From positions 62,001 to 126,000 of the forward strand of contig NZ_CP084296.1 in the NCBI RefSeq assembly GCF_020271745.1: a DNA stretch of 64,000 nt, read 5' to 3'. The position numbers were made by a program, and so were the translations under genes. The stretch's first letter is position 1, and every line of letters begins with the position of its first letter. The notes below the pieces were generated by a model. It searched no databases. It was not told where the DNA came from and saw only the letters and a list, made by a program, of their open reading frames with translations. This DNA is from Providencia alcalifaciens (GTDB taxonomy: Bacteria > Pseudomonadota > Gammaproteobacteria > Enterobacterales > Enterobacteriaceae). Positions 57,451 to 64,000 of the stretch are shown piece by piece.

Positions 57451-58701
57451 TTAGAACAGCAGACGAGCGCGGATGGTGCCCGGTAGAGATTTTAATTTCA
57501 GTAATACTTCATCCGCTTGGCTTGGTGACTGCGTTAGCACATCAATAACCACGTAGCCCACATTACCTGATGTTCTCAGATATTGTCCGACCACGTTAAT
57601 GTTATTTTCAGTAAACACTTGGTTGATACTGTTCATGATGCCAGGGCGATTTTCATGAATGTGCAGTAAACGGTTAGTATCATCCATATGCACTGGCAGA
57701 GAAACTTCAGGGAAGTTAACCGCAGATAATGTTGAACCGTTATCTGAGTATTTTGCCAGTTTACTTGCTACTTCTAAGCCGATATTTTCTTGCGCTTCTT
57801 CTGTTGAACCACCGATATGTGGAGTCAGGATCACGTTATCGAATTTAATCAATTCAGAGATGAATGGGTCATTAGGATCGTTGTTTGCCGCTGGTTCCGT
57901 TGGGAATACGTCAACCGCTGCCCCTGATAGTTTTTTGCTTTCTAACGCTGCACTTAATGCAGGGATATCAACGACGGTACCGCGTGATGCGTTGATAAAA
58001 ATAGCACCTTGCTTCATTTGCTCAAACTGTGCTTCACCAAACATATTCTTTGTGCTTGCAGTTTCAGGCACATGTAAGCTCACCACGTCGCTCATTTTTA
58101 ATAATTCTGGTAATGAACGAACTTGAGTTGCGTTACCTAATGGTAATTTATTTTCGATATCGTAGAAGTAAACATCCATACCAATTCCTTCAGCTAAGAT
58201 CCCTAACTGAGTACCGATATGACCATAACCAACAATACCTAAACGCTTACCACGAGCTTCAAAACAGCCTTTCGCTTGTTTTTCCCAGATCCCACGGTGA
58301 GCTTGCATATTCGCTTCAGGAATACGACGTAACAACAGTAATAACTGGCCTAATACCATTTCCGCCACGGAACGGGTGTTGGAGAATGGTGCGTTAAAGA
58401 CAGGAATACCGCGCTTCGCTGCAGCATCGAGATCAACTTGGTTGGTTCCAATACAGAAACATCCCACAGCCACCAGTTTTTCAGCTGCGGCAAAGATCTC
58501 TTCCGTCAAATGAGTACGGGAGCGGATCCCCACAAAACGTGCGTCTTTAATCGCTTCTTTTAATTCTTCGTCCGACAGCGCACTTTTGTGATATTCGATA
58601 TTGGTGTAACCCGCCGCTTTGAGATTATCCACAGCACTTTGGTGAACACCTTCAAGCAGTAAAAATTTAATTTTGTCTTTCTGCAAAGATACCTTGACCA
58701 T
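57451..58701 (-). CDS. serA: D-3-Phosphoglycerate dehydrogenase
   Basis: A 416-residue enzyme of serine synthesis. The NAD loop KRLGIVGYGHIGTQLGILAE is near residue 155, the catalytic His in LTPHIGGSTEEAQENIG near 297, and a C-terminal ACT domain (about 340-416) mediates serine feedback. It has the length class of E. coli SerA plus six residues. It is convergent with fau. Confidence 0.97.
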   Translation of the reverse strand: MVKVSLQKDKIKFLLLEGVHQSAVDNLKAAGYTNIEYHKSALSDEELKEAIKDARFVGIRSRTHLTEEIFAAAEKLVAVGCFCIGTNQVDLDAAAKRGIPVFNAPFSNTRSVAEMVLGQLLLLLRRIPEANMQAHRGIWEKQAKGCFEARGKRLGIVGYGHIGTQLGILAEGIGMDVYFYDIENKLPLGNATQVRSLPELLKMSDVVSLHVPETASTKNMFGEAQFEQMKQGAIFINASRGTVVDIPALSAALESKKLSGAAVDVFPTEPAANNDPNDPFISELIKFDNVILTPHIGGSTEEAQENIGLEVASKLAKYSDNGSTLSAVNFPEVSLPVHMDDTNRLLHIHENRPGIMNSINQVFTENNINVVGQYLRTSGNVGYVVIDVLTQSPSQADEVLLKLKSLPGTIRARLLF

Positions 58702-59141
58702 TTACCCTACCCTATCGTACTTAATTTTGACCGATGAATTTCGTATGAACTCAAAATAATTCGAGATACACGCCATGAAATTAAGGCACTCCCGCCCCTC
58801 ACATGCACCTTGAAATAAAAAGAGAATACCAACATAGCAAAATCCAGCGCAGTAGCAATACAAACGATTGCTTAGACTCTGCTAAAAAGTGTGATGAAAA
58901 AGAAGTTATGTGGTGGAAAATCTAGAGCAGTAACACAAAATAAGCATTTTGCCCACCCAATGGGCATTTTTGTGAGATATATCACCAAAATAACGGAAGG
59001 TAAAAAAATTTAAATAATTTTCATGTTGATGATATTTACAAAAGTCATAAACCATCAAACTATCGAGTCAAAAATCTTTTTAGCCAAAAAATAAGCCAGT
59101 GAACTCGAAAATCCACTGGCTTAGCATGACATTCTGGTTAA
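58702..59141. promoter_or_regulatory. serA promoter region and rpiA terminator
   Basis: A 440-bp AT-rich region upstream of serA. It presumably contains the serA promoter; in E. coli this region is controlled by Lrp, and its A/T-rich tracts here would suit Lrp, but no site was assigned. Its right end carries the rpiA terminator. No gene seen. Confidence 0.45.
59083..59123 (-). terminator. Intrinsic terminator of rpiA
   Basis: TAAGCCAGTG and CACTGGCTTA form a perfect 10-bp stem; on the minus strand it continues into TTTTTTGG. It is 19 bp beyond the rpiA stop. Confidence 0.9.
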
Positions 59142-59801
59142 TTACAACTTAATCGTTTTTACGCCGTCAGCCGTTCCCATCAGGACGACATCAGCACCAC
59201 GGTTAGCAAATAAGCCCACCGTCACAACGCCAGCAATGCCATTGATTTTATTTTCTAATGCGACTGGGTCGAGGATCTCTAAATTGTGAACATCTAAAAT
59301 AACGTTGCCGTTATCAGTCACCACATTTTCACGGTACACTGGCTGACCACCTAGTTTAACTAGCTCACGAGCCACATAGCTACGCGCCATTGGGATCACT
59401 TCCACTGGCAGAGGGAATTTACCCAACACACCCACCAGCTTAGATTGGTCCACGATACACACGAATGTTTTAGCAATAGCAGACACGATTTTTTCACGGG
59501 TTAATGCTGCACCGCCGCCTTTAATCATGTTCATGTTACCGTCAACTTCATCAGCACCATCAACATAGATATCTAATGAATCCACGCTATTACAGTCAAA
59601 AACGGGAATACCCAAGGATTTTAATTTTTGCGTTGATGCTTCAGAGCTAGAAACTGCGCCTTCGATTTGCCCCTTCATTGTTGCTAATGCATCAATAAAG
59701 TGAGATGCAGTAGAACCAGTACCAACACCAACAATGGTGCCCGGTTTAACATATTCTAATGCCGCCCAACCTACTGCTTTTTTTAATTCATCCTGAGTCA
59801 T
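59142..59801 (-). CDS. rpiA: Ribose-5-phosphate isomerase A
   Basis: A 219-residue enzyme, the E. coli length. [15 protein letters not shown] near residue 22, [28 protein letters not shown] near 81-108 (catalytic Asp81/84 and Lys94 region) and VPVE-like [10 protein letters not shown] are present. It interconverts ribose-5-phosphate and ribulose-5-phosphate. Divergent from argP, as in E. coli. Confidence 0.97.
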   Translation of the reverse strand: MTQDELKKAVGWAALEYVKPGTIVGVGTGSTASHFIDALATMKGQIEGAVSSSEASTQKLKSLGIPVFDCNSVDSLDIYVDGADEVDGNMNMIKGGGAALTREKIVSAIAKTFVCIVDQSKLVGVLGKFPLPVEVIPMARSYVARELVKLGGQPVYRENVVTDNGNVILDVHNLEILDPVALENKINGIAGVVTVGLFANRGADVVLMGTADGVKTIKL

Positions 59802-59998
59802 GCGAGAGCCTTATACTGAAATAATGAGTCATTAAGTAGATGCTCAATAGTATATACCGGACACCCAGCAAGTTGCAGTATTGTTATTAGGGATTGTGCA
59901 CTACTTCTTATGAAAAATACCCTTTAGGAATATTTGCAAGTGTTATCCCTAAAAATATGGCATAGTGATTAGCAGAATAACAAGAAGGAGAGTTTTTG

Positions 59999-60919
59999 AT
60001 GAAGCGCCCTGATTATCGCGCCTTGCAAGCACTGGATGCCGTCATTCGTGAACGCGGATTTGAACGAGCAGCACAAAAATTGTGTATCACCCAATCTGCG
60101 GTTTCTCAACGAATCAAACAGTTAGAAAACCTTTTTGGTCAACCTTTACTCGTGCGTACCGTTCCACCACATCCGACTGAACAAGGCCAAAAGCTGCTAG
60201 CACTGCTTCATCAAGTAGAATTACTCGAAGAACAGTGGCTTGGGGATGAAAATAGTGGCTCTACCCCATTATTGCTCTCCTTAGCGGTAAACGCCGATAG
60301 CTTGGCAACCTGGTTCTTACCTGCATTAAATCCCGTGCTGGGCAACACCCCTATTCGCTTGAATATCCAAGTGGAAGATGAAACCCGTACCCAAGAGCGT
60401 TTAAGACGTGGTGAAGTGGTCGGTGCTATCAGTATTCAGCCACAAGCATTACCGGGCTGTTTAGTCGATAAGCTGGGCGCACTGGACTATATTTTTGTAG
60501 CTTCTCCTGCCTTTGCCGCTAAATACTTCCCTGAAGGTGTTACTCGCGCATCGTTATTAAAAGCGCCAGCCGTGGCTTTTGACCACTTAGATGATATGCA
60601 CCAAGCTTTTGTTCAACAAAATTTTGGTTTATCTCCGGGAAGCGTGCCCTGCCATATCGTTAACTCATCAGAAGCCTTTGTACAACTAGCAAAACAGGGT
60701 TCAACATGCTGTATGATCCCGCATTTACAAATTGCCAGTGAATTAGAAAAGGGTGAGCTGATTGATTTAACGCCGGGGCTCTGCCAGCGCCGTATGCTTT
60801 ATTGGCATCGTTTTGCGCCAGAAAGTCGCACAATGAAGAAAGTGACTGACGCCCTGCTCAAAACAGGACGCCAGATGCTAAAACAAGATGATGAAATTGC
60901 TGCCGAAATTAACGCTTAA
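59999..60919 (+). CDS. argP: LysR-family regulator ArgP
   Basis: A 306-residue LysR protein. The N-terminal helix-turn-helix ([34 protein letters not shown]) follows the [15 protein letters not shown] opening of E. coli ArgP (IciA). AAGGAG upstream supports the ATG at 59999. ArgP activates argO with arginine and is held inactive there by lysine. argO lies 0.8 kb away, conserved. Its 3' end overlaps the convergent yggE by 11 bp. Confidence 0.96.
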   Translation: MKRPDYRALQALDAVIRERGFERAAQKLCITQSAVSQRIKQLENLFGQPLLVRTVPPHPTEQGQKLLALLHQVELLEEQWLGDENSGSTPLLLSLAVNADSLATWFLPALNPVLGNTPIRLNIQVEDETRTQERLRRGEVVGAISIQPQALPGCLVDKLGALDYIFVASPAFAAKYFPEGVTRASLLKAPAVAFDHLDDMHQAFVQQNFGLSPGSVPCHIVNSSEAFVQLAKQGSTCCMIPHLQIASELEKGELIDLTPGLCQRRMLYWHRFAPESRTMKKVTDALLKTGRQMLKQDDEIAAEINA

Positions 60920-61637
60920 TTTCAAAAACCACATCGACTTGATCATTAAAATCAATACTTTGTTGCTCATAGGTCTCATCAACTTTGAGATCTTGAGCAA
61001 CTGCTTTCAACGAACCACCACGGCTGCGCATCGCCATTGGGTATGGCGCATCTGATGGGGCATTATAATTAATACTGTAAATCGCCCCTAACTGCGCATT
61101 AAACCCTTTAGCCAATGCTTCAGCCTGCTGTTGAGCATTCTTCATCGCTTGATCACGCGCCGCATTACGATATTTTTGTGGATCATTCACGCCAAATTGG
61201 ACTGAATTGATTTCATTCAATCCTGCTGCTAATGCGCCATCGAGCAGAATATTCAGTTGATCCAATTTTTTCACTTTGACTTCAACCGTTCTTGTTGCGG
61301 TATAGCCTTTTAAGGATGCTTTTGCAGACGAACTATAATCATAGTTTGGTTGCGTACGCACATTGGCAGCTTCAATATCTTGCTTTTCAATCCCATTTTT
61401 CTTTAGGAATTCATAGTATTCAGCAACACGCTTATCAACGGCAGCTTTCGCAGCTGCAGCATCTTTATTCGTCACTTGCACATTAATGCTCAGCGTCGCC
61501 ATATCTGGCGCGACTTTCACAGCACCACTTGCTGACGTTGAAATATGCGGCCCCTCTGGTACGGCACTTGCCAATGACATGGTTGGTACCGCAAGACCTG
61601 CCAGCAGGGCAGCAGCAACGATAGATTTCAATTTCAC
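60909..61637 (-). CDS. yggE: SIMPL-domain periplasmic protein YggE
   Basis: A 242-residue exported protein. A signal peptide ([25 protein letters not shown]) precedes a SIMPL domain with [24 protein letters not shown] and [23 protein letters not shown]. coli YggE reduces oxidative damage. It converges on argP with an 11-bp overlap and follows argO. Confidence 0.93.
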   Translation of the reverse strand: MKLKSIVAAALLAGLAVPTMSLASAVPEGPHISTSASGAVKVAPDMATLSINVQVTNKDAAAAKAAVDKRVAEYYEFLKKNGIEKQDIEAANVRTQPNYDYSSSAKASLKGYTATRTVEVKVKKLDQLNILLDGALAAGLNEINSVQFGVNDPQKYRNAARDQAMKNAQQQAEALAKGFNAQLGAIYSINYNAPSDAPYPMAMRSRGGSLKAVAQDLKVDETYEQQSIDFNDQVDVVFEIKR

Positions 61638-61752
61638 AGAACCTCCCAGTGGTGTTTTTCTCTACAATAAAAAGAAAGTTCATCATAAACTTCCTTTGAT
61701 TAAGGTTCACATTATCATACTCAGCGCAAACTGCGATTCAGAATAATGCTAA

Positions 61753-62370
61753 TTAATAACTCAGACCATGTATAGCGAGTTGAAATGCAATAAACCACAT
61801 AACACAACCGACAAATAGGTTAATAAAACGCTGAGAACGTGGTTTATTCAGTATAGGAGAAAACCAAGCGGCTAATATGGCTAATAAGAAAAACCACACA
61901 AATGAAGCCGTCAAAGCCCCTGCGGTAAACCATGGGCGTAACTGGCTCTCTAGTTGCCCACCAACACTGCCTAACACCACAAATGTATCCAAGTACACAT
62001 GAGGATTCAGCCAAGTGACAGCAAATAAAGTCACAATCACTTTCCAGCGCGTCATCATTTTACTTTCTAACTGTAGCACTGCATCATTTGGGGTCATGGC
62101 TGTACGAAACGCACCATAGCCATACCACGCTAAGAAAGCGACTCCAGCCCATGTAATTAACGCCATCAATAACTCAGACTGGCTTAATAAGGCACTACCG
62201 CCAAATACACCAGCAATGATTAAAATCGTGTCACTTAGTGCACATAATAATGCACTCATCAAATGAAATTGTTTGCGGCTACCTTGTTGCAATACAAACG
62301 CATTTTGTGGCCCCAAAGGTAATATCATTGCTGCTCCTAACAGCGCTCCCTGAAAATAAATCGTAAACAT
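61753..62370 (-). CDS. argO: Arginine exporter ArgO (LysE family)
   Basis: A 205-residue inner-membrane protein with about six membrane segments. The LysE/ArgO signature [23 protein letters not shown] is near residue 10. It exports arginine and canavanine. In E. coli it is activated by ArgP, whose gene is two genes away. The start ATG is well placed before the first segment. Confidence 0.94.
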   Translation of the reverse strand: MFTIYFQGALLGAAMILPLGPQNAFVLQQGSRKQFHLMSALLCALSDTILIIAGVFGGSALLSQSELLMALITWAGVAFLAWYGYGAFRTAMTPNDAVLQLESKMMTRWKVIVTLFAVTWLNPHVYLDTFVVLGSVGGQLESQLRPWFTAGALTASFVWFFLLAILAAWFSPILNKPRSQRFINLFVGCVMWFIAFQLAIHGLSY

Positions 62371-62533
62371 GCAATTTTTCCTAATAATTATTCAGATTAT
62401 CTGCACAGAATGATATCCAGAAAAAATTATTAGTGAAAACGATTAACTCTAATGCGCCATAAGCAAGGCTAATCAGAATTGGCGATAAAGAAATGATAAA
62501 AAGTAAGGAGGAAGTTAAGGACAAAGTACAAAT

Positions 62534-62568
62534 AAAAATGGCGCAACTTTTTAGGTCACGCCATTTTT
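62534..62568 (-). terminator. Intrinsic terminator of mscS
   Basis: AAAAATGGCG and CGCCATTTTT form a perfect 10-bp inverted repeat with a 15-nt loop, 20 bp beyond the mscS stop; T-run on the minus strand. Confidence 0.87.
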
Positions 62569-62588
62569 AAGGATAAATACGTTAATAC

Positions 62589-63461
62589 TTATTCCGCAGA
62601 AATATTTTTTGCGCTGGTATTAACTTGGTGAAGATGAACATCCATTTGTGGGAATGGAATACCAATATTGTGCTTATCAAGAGCACGCTTAAAGTTTTCC
62701 ATTAAATCCCAATAAACCGGCCAAGTATCGCCGTTCGTTGTCCAGAAACGTACTAAATAGTTTAATGAAGATGGTGCCATTTCATTTAAACGGATAGTCA
62801 CGCCTTTATCATGCAAAATACGCGTGTCAGCAGCAACGATATCACCCAAGACTTTTTTAACCACATCAATATCAGAATTGTAAGCAACACCGACCATGAT
62901 ATCTTGACGACGAAGCGGCTCACGAGTCACGTTGATGATGCTGTCACCGATAATTTTACCGTTTGGGATCACCACGATACGGTCATCTGCCGTTCTCAAT
63001 GTGGTTGAGAAAATTTGCACACTTTGTACTGTACCATCAATCGCGCCAATCTTAACAAACTCCCCCGCTTTTAATGGTCTGAATACCACCAGCAGAACGC
63101 CCGCAGCAAAGTTACCTAATGAGTTTTGTAATGCCAAACCCACCGCTAAACCGGCGGCACCCATTACCGCGATAACCGAGGCCGTTTGTACGCCAATTTT
63201 GCCCAGCACAGCAATTAAGGTAAATGCTACAATGGTATAGCGAGCAATAGCAGATAAGAATTCGCTAACAGTGGCATCGATCCCTCTCAATGTCATCACG
63301 CGATTCAAACCACGGCTAACCCATTTAGCAATCATCAACCCCACAATTAAAATAACAAGTGCGGAAACGATATTGACGACATACTGGACTAGCAGATCCT
63401 GATTTGCCACAAACCAATTTGTTGCATCATTCAATGCGCCTGTAACATCATCAGTATTCAT
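62589..63461 (-). CDS. mscS: Small-conductance mechanosensitive channel MscS
   Basis: A 290-residue channel subunit. Three membrane segments are followed by a cytoplasmic beta and alpha/beta cage. The pore helix [28 protein letters not shown] (about residues 95-122) has the Ala/Gly packing of TM3, followed by [19 protein letters not shown]. It opens on hypo-osmotic shock. The ATG at 63461 has AAGGA upstream; a longer start (63482) is less likely. Confidence 0.96.
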   Translation of the reverse strand: MNTDDVTGALNDATNWFVANQDLLVQYVVNIVSALVILIVGLMIAKWVSRGLNRVMTLRGIDATVSEFLSAIARYTIVAFTLIAVLGKIGVQTASVIAVMGAAGLAVGLALQNSLGNFAAGVLLVVFRPLKAGEFVKIGAIDGTVQSVQIFSTTLRTADDRIVVIPNGKIIGDSIINVTREPLRRQDIMVGVAYNSDIDVVKKVLGDIVAADTRILHDKGVTIRLNEMAPSSLNYLVRFWTTNGDTWPVYWDLMENFKRALDKHNIGIPFPQMDVHLHQVNTSAKNISAE

Positions 63462-63613
63462 ATGTATATCCTTTTCGATCAAATTTAGACTAGGAAAACT
63501 CGCTTAATTCAATTAGTAACCTTAGAAACCATGAGTAAATAATTGAATAATACGCTTAAAATAATAGCTATAAATTATCAAAATATAAAATTAATCGATA
63601 AATAAAATGTTAT

Positions 63614-63979
63614 TTATCGATTTTCGATAACAAACTCACGGTAATCATCCAACATATCGAAAAAGTCATTTACGCCACAAAAGGCAATACTTTCATTATC
63701 ATAGTAACTCATGCCTTCTTCTAATCCATCCGTCTCAAAAGCTAACTGGTTCGCACGGATCATCACTTCCTCATCATCGAGAATAAGTGTGTATTCGTGA
63801 CCAATAAATTCCCATTGCTTTTCACTACCTTTAATCAGTTCATAATTTTCTGCGATGGTGTCCAGTAAACTGAGGTCATTTTTGATTTCTTCATTTAGCC
63901 AATAGCCGATAGCTTCATGATCCATTGAAAATTTAGCGGTAATACTTCCTGTAATATCCTTTAAGAATTGGTAGTCCAT
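63614..63979 (-). CDS. yacL: YacL family protein (UPF0231)
   Basis: A 121-residue acidic protein. MDYQFLKDITGSITAKFSMDHEAIGYWLNEE and GHEYTLILDDEEVMIRANQLAFE follow E. coli YacL throughout. AGG nine bases upstream supports the ATG at 63979; an in-frame TTG two codons earlier is rejected. Function unknown. In E. coli yacL lies beside speD/acnB, far from mscS, so its position here differs. Confidence 0.92.
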   Translation of the reverse strand: MDYQFLKDITGSITAKFSMDHEAIGYWLNEEIKNDLSLLDTIAENYELIKGSEKQWEFIGHEYTLILDDEEVMIRANQLAFETDGLEEGMSYYDNESIAFCGVNDFFDMLDDYREFVIENR

Positions 63980-64000
63980 ATGCAATACCTCACACTTTGC

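Overview
The window reads as a chromosomal segment of an AT-leaning member of the Enterobacterales, most likely Providencia or a close relative in the Morganellaceae. This is an inference from gene content and protein similarity recalled from memory; no search was run. The right half (about 36.7-63.5 kb) follows the Escherichia coli order lysS-prfB-recJ-dsbC-xerD-fldB-ygfX-sdhE-ygfZ, gcvPHT, ubiI-ubiH-pepP-ygfB, zapA-ssrS-fau, serA-rpiA-argP-yggE-argO-mscS. The left half is accessory.

Layout. 0-3.7 kb: a yahBDEF-like locus (FdrA-family protein cut by the window edge, DUF2877 protein, ankyrin protein, divergent LysR regulator). 3.8-6.5 kb: a CynX-type MFS transporter and a PACE-family efflux protein with a divergent LysR regulator. 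6.6-13 kb: a complete Fur-boxed haem uptake locus hemP-hemR-hemS-hemT-hemU-hemV. 13-16.7 kb: a bestrophin-family protein, an isolated TupA-like ATP-grasp protein and a YcaD-type MFS transporter. 17.2-22.8 kb: the 2-methylcitrate locus prpR / prpBCD with a textbook sigma-54 promoter and no prpE. 23-29 kb: dbpA, a GalM homologue lacking both catalytic residues, a CDF metal exporter, uspF, ecotin, a YdcH-like protein and a YgbA-like protein behind an NsrR-like palindrome.

29-36.8 kb is the most unusual part. It holds an AT-rich gene-free stretch, an AraC-family regulator that looks like ExsA/LcrF (master activator of Ysc-type type III secretion) with no secretion genes nearby, and a translationally coupled pair made of a lipoprotein and a 1573-residue exported coiled-coil protein. 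The latter carries seven nearly identical 306-bp repeats and ends in an FKBP-like domain.

36.8-64 kb is conserved housekeeping: lysyl-tRNA synthetase, release factor 2 with its programmed frameshift, recombination and disulfide functions, succinate dehydrogenase assembly, glycine cleavage, ubiquinone hydroxylases, 6S RNA, serine and pentose metabolism, arginine export and osmotic protection. A YacL-family protein lies next to mscS. I saw no tRNA or rRNA gene, CRISPR array, transposase or prophage gene.
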